Assembly: GCA_936941515.1 (NCBI GenBank)
Contig: CAKZJI010000049.1
Location: 1-10,092 of the forward strand
DNA from: an uncultured Propionibacteriaceae bacterium
GTDB lineage: Bacteria; Actinomycetota; Actinomycetes; Propionibacteriales; Propionibacteriaceae
DNA length: 10,092 nt
Direction of reading: 5' to 3'
The notes beneath the pieces are model-generated. The model was not told where the DNA came from, did no database searches, and saw only the letters and a program-made list of their open reading frames with translations. Positions 1-7,002 of this stretch are shown here, piece after piece (position 1 is the first letter of the stretch; every line of letters starts with the position of its first letter). Position numbers and translations under genes: made by a program.

Positions 1-13
1 TCCTGGCTGCCTC

Positions 14-20
14 AAAGGAG
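14..20 (+). promoter_or_regulatory. Ribosome binding site of the DUF4143 gene
   Basis: The purine-rich AAAGGAG lies four bases before the ATG at 25. This is a strong Shine-Dalgarno match with a slightly short spacing. It supports 25 as the true start, which matters because the protein beginning there lacks its expected N-terminal ATPase core. Confidence 0.75.
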
Positions 21-24
21 AAAC

Positions 25-1131
25 ATGTCGCCCACACTCACCGAGCTCCTGGCCGGATACCCCCCGCCCCTCGACGTGCCGGCACGCGATGTGCCCCCAC
101 CGGAGCGCGTGCTCATCGTCCTCGACGATGACCCCACCGGCAGCCGGTTCTTACTGGCCGGCTCAGCCGGAGTTGCCCCAGGAATCCGAATCCATTCTGG
201 GGCCGGGCGCATCGTCAGCCTCCGGCTGCGGCCCCTGTCATTCACCGAACGCGGCCTGCTGGAACCCACGGTTTCGCTGCGCGCGCTTCTGACCGGAGAG
301 CAGACTGATGTCACGGGTCGCTCTGAGATAAGGCTGCCGGGATATGTGGACGAGATTCTCCGTTCCGGCTTCCCCGGCATCCGCGGCCTCCCTGAACGGG
401 CGCGGGTGATGCAGCTGGACAGCTACGTGGGCCGCATCGTGGAGCGCGAGCTGCAGGAGAATGGCATCCATGTGCGCCGACCAGAGACCCTACGCGCTTG
501 GCTGGCGGCGTATGCTGCGGCCACCGCCACCGATGCGTCGTATTCGGTGCTCCTAGACGCCGCCACCGCGGGCCAGCCCGAAAAACCCGCCCGCACAACG
601 GTGGACGGCTACCGGGATCATCTGGCGAGGATCTTTGTGCTTGATCCGGTGCCCGCCTGGATACCTGTGTTCCATCCTTTGAAACGCCTCACCAGGACAC
701 CCAAACACCACCTAGTCGATCCCGCATTGGCGGCCCGGCTGGTAGGAGTGGGGAAGGCCGGGCTGCTCCAAGGCGAGGGAGACAGGCCTCTGAAGGCAAC
801 GGGAACATGGCTTGGCGCGCTGTTCGAGTCCCTTGCGACGCAAAGCGTGAGGGTGTACGCCGACGCGGCTGGAGCCCAGGTCGGTCATCTCCGCACCAAG
901 GACACCTCCCGCGAGATCGATCTGATCGTGGAGGGCGCCGACCGGCGAGTAGTCGCCATTGAAGTCAAGCTGGCCGACACTGTCAGCGACCAGGACGTGC
1001 GGCACCTCAACTGGCTCAAGCAAAAGATCGGAGACCGGCTCGTCAGCACAATGGTGATCACCACAGGCGAGTTCGCCTACCAACGCCCAGACGGGGTGGC
1101 GGTGGTTCCCCTCGCGCTGCTGGGCCCCTAA
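25..1131 (+). CDS. DUF4143-type ATPase-family protein lacking its P-loop region
   Basis: The 368-residue product resembles actinobacterial 'ATP-binding protein, DUF4143' members, which usually have a P-loop AAA-like N-terminus, a middle helical part and a C-terminal PD-(D/E)XK-like fold. Residues about 35-48 ([15 protein letters not shown]) match the sensor-like strand after Walker B, and residues 57-120 ([16 protein letters not shown], then [17 protein letters not shown]) match the family core. D299, E313 and K315 in EIDLIVEG...AIEVK look like a nuclease-type active site. Residues 1-34 contain no GxxxxGK[S/T] and no Walker B. The segment TELLAGYP looks like the usual start, followed directly by post-Walker-B sequence, so about 50-70 residues seem to have been lost internally with the frame kept. 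The strong ribosome site and open frame suggest it can be made. ATPase activity is not expected, and the cellular role of the family is poorly defined. It could also be a decaying gene. Confidence 0.8.
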   Translation: MSPTLTELLAGYPPPLDVPARDVPPPERVLIVLDDDPTGSRFLLAGSAGVAPGIRIHSGAGRIVSLRLRPLSFTERGLLEPTVSLRALLTGEQTDVTGRSEIRLPGYVDEILRSGFPGIRGLPERARVMQLDSYVGRIVERELQENGIHVRRPETLRAWLAAYAAATATDASYSVLLDAATAGQPEKPARTTVDGYRDHLARIFVLDPVPAWIPVFHPLKRLTRTPKHHLVDPALAARLVGVGKAGLLQGEGDRPLKATGTWLGALFESLATQSVRVYADAAGAQVGHLRTKDTSREIDLIVEGADRRVVAIEVKLADTVSDQDVRHLNWLKQKIGDRLVSTMVITTGEFAYQRPDGVAVVPLALLGP

Positions 1132-1156
1132 CGCCACGAGACAGCCCGCGGCAGGG

Positions 1157-1438
1157 TGCGTCATCGACACCCGCATCTCGTCGCTGGCCTACGCTCCCGA
1201 GATCGCCCAGGCCATGCTGCAACGGCAGCAGGCCGACGCCATCATCGCGGCCCGCGAGAAGATCGTCGAGGGCGCCGTCTCCATGGTCCAGGACGCCCTG
1301 ACACAGCTGGAGCGCTCCTCCGTTGTGGACCTCACCCCCGAGCATCGCGCCACCATGGTCTCCAACCTGCTCGTGGTGCTGTGCGGCGACTCGCGGGCAA
1401 CACCCGTGGTCAACGCAGGCGGCATCCTCCAGAGCTGA
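1157..1438 (+). pseudogene. 3' fragment of an SPFH/Band 7 domain gene
   Basis: This open stretch has no proper start. From 1160 it reads [19 protein letters not shown] and continues to a TGA at 1436-1438, about 92 codons. It is homologous to the SPFH gene at 9357: over 1160-1265 against 9987-10092, 98 of 106 bases agree, and the last 43 compared bases are identical. Most differences are in third codon positions. The frame runs open back to the stop of the preceding gene, but the bases before 1157 show no SPFH similarity and no start with a ribosome site. The first in-frame ATG (1214, 74 codons) also lacks one. It probably represents the C-terminal coiled and tail part of a second SPFH paralogue that lost its membrane and SPFH domains. 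It also shows how the window's cut-off right-hand gene is likely to end. Confidence 0.85.
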
Positions 1439-1456
1439 GGGCCCGACGCCAGACTC

Positions 1457-1488
1457 AGCTGGGGCTGGCCAACAAGCCCGCCCCAGCT
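1457..1488. terminator. Hairpin between convergent genes
   Basis: AGCTGGGGC at 1457-1465 pairs with GCCCCAGCT at 1480-1488. GGC at 1467-1469 pairs with GCC at 1476-1478 across one mismatch, leaving a loop of CAACAA. It sits between the SPFH fragment (stop at 1438) and the response regulator stop (1488-1490), so it could end transcription from either side. Neither side has a T-tract, so it would be a U-tract-free terminator. Confidence 0.6.
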
Positions 1489-2135
1489 CAGGTATCTTCC
1501 AGCTGACACTGGGCCACTGCGACCGCGAGCTGCACTCGGTTCCTGACCTGGAACTTCTCCAGCAGGGCCGAGACGTGGGTTTTGACCGTCGCCGGGCCGA
1601 TCCCTAGCCGGTCCGCGATCTCCCCGTTCACCAAGCCCTCCGCCACCAGGACCGCGACCTCACGTTCCCGCGTCGTCAGGGTGTCCGGGACCCGTCGCGA
1701 CGGAGCCGCCATAGCGGTGGCCGCCACCAGCTGGTCCAGCACCGCCGCGGAGAACGGACGCTCGCCGTCAGCAGCGTCGTGGACGGCCTCCAGGATCTGC
1801 TCCGAGGAGCTGTCCTTGAGGAGGAAACCGACCGCACCCGCCCGCAGGGCCGCGGACACGAGACGGTCAGTGTCGAAAGCCGTCAGCACCAAGACCCTCA
1901 CGCCGGGCGCGAGCTCACTGATCCGCTCGCTGGCCCACACCCCGTCGCGGCCGGGCATGTGGAGGTCGAGCAGCATGATGTCGGGGCGGAGGCGGCGGGC
2001 CGCGTCGAGGGCTCCCTGCCCATCGGCGGCCTCGCCCAGGACGGTCACGTCCGGGTCGCCCTCCAGGATCAGGCGCAGCGCGGAGCGAACGAGGGGCTGG
2101 TCATCGGCGATGACGACGCGGATGCGGTCAGTCAT
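1488..2135 (-). CDS. NarL/FixJ-family response regulator
   Basis: The 215-residue protein has a receiver domain (about 4-120) and a LuxR-type helix-turn-helix (about 152-207). The receiver shows the acidic pair D11/D12, phospho-acceptor D57 in MLLDLHMPGRDG, T85 in VLTAF and K107 in LLKD. The output domain contains TTREREVAVLVAEGLVNGEIADRLGI followed by TVKTHVSALLEKF, the usual DNA-recognition helix. The frame is open further upstream to 2213, but the ATG at 2133-2135 is chosen because an AGGAGGGAG site precedes it and the receiver fold starts there. The start overlaps the end of the kinase gene by eight bases, so the two are translationally coupled and are very likely partners. Target genes cannot be read directly. 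The divergent acylase is the nearest candidate. Confidence 0.96.
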   Translation of the reverse strand: MTDRIRVVIADDQPLVRSALRLILEGDPDVTVLGEAADGQGALDAARRLRPDIMLLDLHMPGRDGVWASERISELAPGVRVLVLTAFDTDRLVSAALRAGAVGFLLKDSSSEQILEAVHDAADGERPFSAAVLDQLVAATAMAAPSRRVPDTLTTREREVAVLVAEGLVNGEIADRLGIGPATVKTHVSALLEKFQVRNRVQLAVAVAQCQLEDT

Positions 2136-3315
2136 GGGCGAACTCCCTCCTGGCGGGAAGCTCCGCGCGGAGCGTGAACCGCCCCGCATCGCTGCCGAAC
2201 AGCAGCTGGCCACCCAGCAGCCGCATCCGCTCCCGCAGGCCAGGCAGGCCCAGGCCCTGACCAGGCCGCGGACGGGTGCGTCGGGCGGATGGGTTGACGC
2301 AGTCGACCACCAGCGTCGTTCCAGTCACGGTGAAGCTGAGCCCCGCCGACCCTCCAGAACCGTGCCGGCGAGCGTTGCTGAGCGCCTCCTCGACGGTGCG
2401 AAGAACCGCGTGACGACTGGCGACATCAGCCTCGTCGAACGCCCGCGCCCATCCTTGGCCGACATTGAGGTGGACGTCCAGCCCGGCGTCGCGCTGCCGC
2501 TGGACGGCGCGGGTGATGTCCTCCCAGGTGACGACGGCCTGGTCACCAGAGCCGTCGTCGTGGAGCACGTGGAGGATCTGACGCAACTCGCGGCCAGCCT
2601 CGGCGGCCATGGTCCGGACGGTGTCGGCGGTATCGGCGACCTGCTCGGCGTCGAGGTCGCGGCGGCTACCCAGGGCGGCGGCGTGGAGGGAGATGAGCGA
2701 CAGGCGTTGGGCCAGGGAGTCGTGCATCTCACGCGAGAGGTGGGCCCGCTCCTGGGAACGCGCCTGCGCGACGCGGGCCTCGGCCAGCTCCTGCTGACCC
2801 GTGAGCAGGACGCCGAGCAACACCCCGGTGGCATTGAACAGAATGGAGGGCAGGAAGCTTGGCAGCGCTGTCCACCAAGCCGTCCACCCCCAAGGAGGCT
2901 CACCCACAGCCATCCCAAACAGCATCCCCACGGCATGCACCCCGAACGCGATGGGCAGAGCCCACAGCTTCAAGCGCATCCCCAGGAGCGCCCCCGCCAC
3001 AAAAGCCGGCGGGAAATAAGAGTTTGGAATCGACACACCGGCGCTGAGGAACAGGCAGACCGCGGACAGCACCAGGCCACGCCGCCGAAAAGCGGGTAGC
3101 AGCAGGAACTGCGCAATGACCGGGGCGGCCACATATACCCAGAGCAACAGAGTCTGCCACCATGCCTGTTCAACGTGAGGGGCTCGAAGACCCACATCGG
3201 ACGAGGACAGCACGAAGAACATGAAGACCGCGGTCAGGGCCGCGGAGCATCCCCAGAGCATCCACAAGATGCGCTGCGGCGGGTCAGGGGAGTTCACGCG
3301 CTGGACTCTACCCAC
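2128..3315 (-). CDS. Membrane sensor histidine kinase (HisKA_3 / HATPase)
   Basis: The product is 395 residues from the GTG at 3313-3315. About six hydrophobic segments fill residues 15-171 with no sizeable extracytoplasmic domain, so sensing is probably at or within the membrane. A short helical linker (about 174-193) leads to the dimerisation and phosphotransfer domain, with phospho-acceptor H198 in SREMHDSLAQRLSLISLHAA. The ATPase domain has an N-box (RTVEEALSNARRH, N314) and a glycine-rich lid (GQGLGLPGLRERM, about 352-364). This is the NarX/DesK-type architecture that pairs with NarL-type regulators. Its last codons overlap the regulator start. Neither the GTG at 3315 nor the in-frame GTG at 3297 (residue 7, NSPDPPQR) has a clear ribosome site, so the exact start is uncertain. 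The signal is unknown; envelope stress or an extracellular compound are possibilities by analogy only. Confidence 0.95.
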   Translation of the reverse strand: MGRVQRVNSPDPPQRILWMLWGCSAALTAVFMFFVLSSSDVGLRAPHVEQAWWQTLLLWVYVAAPVIAQFLLLPAFRRRGLVLSAVCLFLSAGVSIPNSYFPPAFVAGALLGMRLKLWALPIAFGVHAVGMLFGMAVGEPPWGWTAWWTALPSFLPSILFNATGVLLGVLLTGQQELAEARVAQARSQERAHLSREMHDSLAQRLSLISLHAAALGSRRDLDAEQVADTADTVRTMAAEAGRELRQILHVLHDDGSGDQAVVTWEDITRAVQRQRDAGLDVHLNVGQGWARAFDEADVASRHAVLRTVEEALSNARRHGSGGSAGLSFTVTGTTLVVDCVNPSARRTRPRPGQGLGLPGLRERMRLLGGQLLFGSDAGRFTLRAELPARREFAHD

Positions 3316-3317
3316 AT

Positions 3318-3490
3318 TTCAGAAGCACGCATCCGCCATCTGGGGGAGCCCGGCGTCATTCCATCGGCAAGAGCTGGGCCCAGGAAACCCAGCCATAGCC
3401 CTGGTCAGGGTTCGCCCCGTCCCTCGGCGGATTCCTGCTCCCCCGGATGGCTGATGTGCCCACCTGGGGAGCGACGTAGCGTCCGGGCCA
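3318..3490. promoter_or_regulatory. Divergent intergenic region between kinase and acylase
   Basis: About 190 bases separate the kinase start from the acylase start, so both promoters must lie here. Two small inverted repeats are visible: GCTGGG at 3373-3378 with CCCAGC at 3388-3393, and CCCTG/CAGGG at 3399-3410. Either could be a regulator site, but both are short and G/C-rich. I could not pick convincing -35/-10 pairs on either strand, and no small gene is evident. Confidence 0.4.
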
Positions 3491-3493
3491 ACC

Positions 3494-3500
3494 GAAGGAG
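3494..3500 (+). promoter_or_regulatory. Ribosome binding site that fixes the acylase start
   Basis: GAAGGAG lies four bases before the ATG at 3505 (GAAGGAGGATCATG). The frame is open upstream to 3175, but this site and the positively charged, signal-anchor-like sequence that follows show that translation starts at 3505. Confidence 0.85.
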
Positions 3501-3504
3501 GATC

Positions 3505-6246
3505 ATGTCCACGACCACACACAGATCCAAGACCAGACGCAGAATACGCAACTGGCTGCTCATCCCGCTGGGTAGCATCGTCGCGCTCGCCCTCATCGCG
3601 GGGGCGGTGCTCGTCGCCATCATTCGCGCGCCGCTGCCGAAGTACGACGGCGCGGTCACGCTCGCCGGGCCCGGCGACGAGATCACCGTGCGCCGCGACG
3701 CGCAGGGCGTGCCCCACATCTACGCCTCCAGCGACCACGACCTGTTCTTCGGGCAGGGCTATGTGCAGGCTCAGGAGCGCTTCTTCCAGATGGACCTGGG
3801 CCGCCACATGACCGCCGGACGGTTGTCCGAGCTGGTCGGTGAGGGAGGCAAGCAGTCGGACATCTCGATGCGCACCGTGGGCCTGCGGCGCGTCGCCGAG
3901 CAGGAGTGGGACCTGCTGTCCGACGAGGCGCGCGGCTTCTACCAGGCCTACGCCGACGGGGTCAACGCCTACCTCAAAGGGAAGGCCCCGTGGCAGGTGG
4001 CCAACGAATACGCGGTGATGGGACTGAGCCTGCCCATCGGCGACATCGAGCCGTGGAACGGCATCGACTCGCTGGCCGAGTTCAAGATGCTGAACACGGG
4101 GCTCAGCATCGTCGGCGGTGAGGCGTGGCGTATGCAGTTTCTCTCGAAGCTGGGCAGCCCGGCCACGGTCGAGCAGCTGCTCCCGGCCCCCGACGAGGCC
4201 GCCCGCCGGCCGATCCTGCTCGACGACGGGTCGGGCAACCTGAGGCCCCGCTCCGACTACCCCGTCGCCGACCCGCTCCCGATGCCGGCGCAGGAGGCCG
4301 AGGCCACCGACTGCCCCGAGCCCTCGGAGGGCTCCGCGCCAGCTGAGACCACCCCGGCCAGCCCCACGCCCACCACCCAGGCCAGCGCACTCGGGGGAGC
4401 CACCGAGGCGCTCCAGGAGGCGCAGCGGGTCCTCGACACCGTCCCCGCTGTTCTGGGCGAGGGACCGAACATCGGCTCCAACTCGTTCGTCGTGGCCGGC
4501 AGTCACACGGCGTCGGGCAAGCCCATCATCGGCAACGACCCGCACCTGGACATCGACTACCCCTCGGTGTGGTCACAGGTGGGGCTGCACTGCACCGCCC
4601 TCGATGACGACTGCACCTTCGACGTCGAAGGCTTCTCCTTCGCAGGGCTGCCGGGCGTCGTCATCGGCCGCAACCCCCAGCTGGCCTGGGCCTTCACAAA
4701 CCTCAGTGGCGATTCGAGTGACCTGGTGGTGGAGCAGAATGCCGGAAACGGCACCTACCGGCGCGACGGGAAATGCCTGGCCTACAAGACCCGCACTGAA
4801 ACGTTCAAGGTGGCGGGCGGTGAGCCGTTCGAGATGGAGGTCCGCGAGTCCGTGCACGGCCCCATCGTCTCGGGCCTTTCTGCCCCACCATTCGCATCTG
4901 GTGATAATGAAAGCTTCAAGCAGCTGCCCGGGGTCTCGGGCGACTTCTCCGTCGCCCTCCAGTGGACGGCCCTGATGCCGAGCAAGAGCGGAGAGGGCCT
5001 GTTCACGCTCAATCGCGCCACCAATGCCGACGGAGCAGCCGCCGCGGCCGCGCTCCTAACGGAGCCGGCGCTGAGTCTCCTGTTCGCCACCGCCGACGGC
5101 GACATTGGCTACCAGGCACCTGGGAGGTATCCCATCAGGCCGGTCAAAGCCCCCGCTGACCAGCAGCGCACTGTCTCGCACGAGAGCGACAACCTAGGCG
5201 CCGACGGCCGCTGGCCCCGGCCCGGCTGGGACTCCAGCTACGACTGGCAGGGCTTCTACGCCCCGCAGGACATGCCCGCAGCGCTCAACCCGCCCGACGG
5301 GATCATCACCAGCGCCAATCAGCTGATCACCCCGGATGCCAGCGGCCCGTTCCTCGGAGTGCAGCTATATGTCCCTGGGTATCGGTCGCAGCAGATGTAC
5401 GACGCCCTGGCCCGCATGGCCTCGGAGGGGCCGATCACGGTGGAGCAGGCATCGCAGACCATGCTGCTCGACCACTCGCCCCAGGCCGACCTACTGGCCC
5501 CGGCCCTGACGGGCGTGGAGCTGACCGAACCCAGGCTGAAAGAGCTCCAGCAGGTACTCGCCGCCTGGTATGCCGATGGCGCCCATATGGCCACCGCCTC
5601 GCAGGGCGCCGCGATCATGGCGGCGCTGTACTCCCACCTCGCGCACGCCGCCCTCAGCGATGACCTGGGAAATCTGGCCTCCACTGATCCCCAGGCGCTG
5701 GGGAATCTGGTCGCCGACCCCCAGAACCCGCTGTGGGACGACAAGGCCACGCCTGAGGTGGAGGACGCGGCCGCAATCATGCGGCGCGCCTGGGCCGCAG
5801 CCGATGCCGACCTCACCGCCCAGATGGGCGAGGACCACACGACGTGGGCCTGGGGCAGGATCCATATGCAGAAGCTCACCCACCAGGTGCTGGGTGGCGA
5901 GGGCCTGCCTGAGATCGTGCGGAACCACTTCAATGCGGCCCCACGTCCGGTCGGGGGCTCCCAGTACACCCCCAACGCCTCCTGGTTTGACACCACAGTC
6001 GGGGAGGACGGCCGGGTGGACTATTCCAAGATAGTCAGCGGCCCCTCGATGCGCATGACCGTCGACATGGCTGACGTCGATAATGCGCGTTGGGTGATCT
6101 CGGCAGGAGCGTCGGGACATCCGTGGTCGTCGCACGTCAACGACCAGTTCGAGGCCTGGGCCGAGGGCCGGATGTTCGACTGGCCGTTCAGCCGCGAGGC
6201 CGTCGAAGCGGCCACGACCAACACCCTCAGACTGCTCCCAGCCTGA
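3505..6246 (+). CDS. Membrane-anchored penicillin acylase family (S45) Ntn hydrolase
   Basis: The 913-residue precursor belongs to the penicillin acylase family, which hydrolyses amide bonds (beta-lactam side chains, acyl-homoserine lactones or other acylated compounds) after self-cleavage into two chains. A basic N-terminus (RSKTRRRIRNW) precedes one hydrophobic helix (about 17-40), so it is a signal anchor or uncleaved signal. The alpha-chain part includes RDAQGVPHIYASSDHDLFFGQGYVQAQERFFQMD. Residues about 253-305 form a Pro/Thr/Ser/Ala/Glu-rich linker. The cleavage site is G324|S325 in GSNSFVV. S325 would be the N-terminal nucleophile of the beta chain, and H347 in GNDPHL falls exactly at beta-position 23, as in the PvdQ type. 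N605 in ITSANQ is the likely oxyanion-hole Asn. The length is normal to slightly long and all key residues are present. It is divergent from the two-component genes and may be controlled by them. The substrate cannot be named from sequence. Confidence 0.93.
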   Translation: MSTTTHRSKTRRRIRNWLLIPLGSIVALALIAGAVLVAIIRAPLPKYDGAVTLAGPGDEITVRRDAQGVPHIYASSDHDLFFGQGYVQAQERFFQMDLGRHMTAGRLSELVGEGGKQSDISMRTVGLRRVAEQEWDLLSDEARGFYQAYADGVNAYLKGKAPWQVANEYAVMGLSLPIGDIEPWNGIDSLAEFKMLNTGLSIVGGEAWRMQFLSKLGSPATVEQLLPAPDEAARRPILLDDGSGNLRPRSDYPVADPLPMPAQEAEATDCPEPSEGSAPAETTPASPTPTTQASALGGATEALQEAQRVLDTVPAVLGEGPNIGSNSFVVAGSHTASGKPIIGNDPHLDIDYPSVWSQVGLHCTALDDDCTFDVEGFSFAGLPGVVIGRNPQLAWAFTNLSGDSSDLVVEQNAGNGTYRRDGKCLAYKTRTETFKVAGGEPFEMEVRESVHGPIVSGLSAPPFASGDNESFKQLPGVSGDFSVALQWTALMPSKSGEGLFTLNRATNADGAAAAAALLTEPALSLLFATADGDIGYQAPGRYPIRPVKAPADQQRTVSHESDNLGADGRWPRPGWDSSYDWQGFYAPQDMPAALNPPDGIITSANQLITPDASGPFLGVQLYVPGYRSQQMYDALARMASEGPITVEQASQTMLLDHSPQADLLAPALTGVELTEPRLKELQQVLAAWYADGAHMATASQGAAIMAALYSHLAHAALSDDLGNLASTDPQALGNLVADPQNPLWDDKATPEVEDAAAIMRRAWAAADADLTAQMGEDHTTWAWGRIHMQKLTHQVLGGEGLPEIVRNHFNAAPRPVGGSQYTPNASWFDTTVGEDGRVDYSKIVSGPSMRMTVDMADVDNARWVISAGASGHPWSSHVNDQFEAWAEGRMFDWPFSREAVEAATTNTLRLLPA

Positions 6247-6252
6247 CCAGAT

Positions 6253-6286
6253 CCGGGCGGGGCCTGGGATCCCAGGCCCCGCCCGG
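6253..6286. terminator. 34-base perfect palindrome, bidirectional terminator
   Basis: The sequence reads the same on both strands from 6253 to 6286, centred between 6269 and 6270 (half-site CCGGGCGGGGCCTGGGA). It starts six bases after the acylase stop and lies 31 bases before the end of the converging symporter gene. A stem of about 15 G/C-rich pairs could form in RNA from either strand. No T-tract follows, as is common for actinobacterial terminators. Confidence 0.8.
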
Positions 6287-6317
6287 CCCGTCCACACGCC
6301 GTCCCTGGCGGCAATCG

Positions 6318-6998
6318 CTAGTCGCCGTCGGAGACGAGCTCGCCCTGCTGGAAGTGGGTCACCAGGCGGGCGGTGTCCTTGAAGTCCTGCTCCACCTCCG
6401 GCGCGGGCCGCGAAGCCAGGCTGATCCCGACGGCGACCGCCAGGTTGATGACGAAGCCCGGCAGGATCTCGTAGAGGTCAAAGATGCCGCCGGACAGGCT
6501 ACCCCAGATCGCGACGGCGATCGCCCCGGCGATCATCCCGGCCAGGGCGCCGCCGGTGGTGAGCCGCCGCCAGTACAGGCTCAGCAGCACCACGGGACCG
6601 AAGGTGGCGCCGACCCCCGCCCAGGCGAAGGCCACCAGGTTGAGGATCGTGTCGTTGGCCTCCCACGCCATGGCCGCGGCGACCACGGAGACCAGCATCA
6701 CCGCTCCCCGGCCCATCCAGATGCCGACGCCACGCCCGGTGTCCTTGCGGAAAACCTTGTACAGGTCCTCGACCAGCGCCGACGACGACACCAGCAGCTG
6801 CGACGAGATCGTCGACATGATCGCGGCCAGGATCGCGGCGATCATGAATCCGGCGATCAGCGGGTGGAAGAGCAACTGCCCCAGCGCAATGAACACGGTC
6901 TCCGGGTTGTCGAGCTGCCCCTTGTCACGCCGGTAGGTCGCGATCCCGACCAAAGCGGTGCCCGCCGCCCCGAGACAGGACAGGATCATCCAACCGAT
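6318..6998 (-). pseudogene. putP: PutP-type sodium/proline symporter, C-terminal fragment
   Basis: About 226 codons ending at a TAG (6318-6320) match the second half of PutP-type sodium/solute symporters (SSS family, about 500 residues). The fragment starts at WMILSCLGA and has QLLFHPLIAGFMIAAILAAIMSTISSQLLVSSSALVEDLYK, the segment whose Ser/Thr residues bind sodium in PutP. FAWAGVGATFGPVVLLSLYWRR and YEILPGFVINL follow, then the cytoplasmic tail. About six or seven membrane helices remain. The first half, which completes the core fold, is absent: beyond about 6990-6998 the sequence belongs to a different, opposite-strand gene. The in-frame ATG at 6987-6989 has no plausible ribosome site and lies inside what should be a mid-protein helix. 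It is almost certainly non-functional. The native substrate was probably proline by similarity, though other SSS substrates are possible. Confidence 0.88.
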
Positions 6999-7002
6999 CC
7001 CC

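Noticed and set aside
1214..1438. A free-standing 74-residue small protein from ATG 1214
   Set aside because: No ribosome site precedes the ATG, SPFH similarity extends upstream of it to 1160, and the sequence is just the tail of a larger gene family.
1582..3099. A 505-codon open frame on the + strand
   Set aside because: It lies wholly antisense to the response regulator and histidine kinase, has Arg/Pro/Ser-rich composition with no recognisable domain, and is explained by strong G/C bias at codon third positions of the real genes.
3175..3504. N-terminal extension of the acylase by 110 codons
   Set aside because: The extension lies over the kinase start and the divergent promoter region, has no membrane or family features, and the strong ribosome site is at 3494-3500.
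3319..4545. A 408-codon open frame on the - strand opposite the acylase
   Set aside because: The product is low-complexity (Gly/Arg/Val/Asp-rich) without a family resemblance or ribosome site. The + strand frame has a complete catalytic set.
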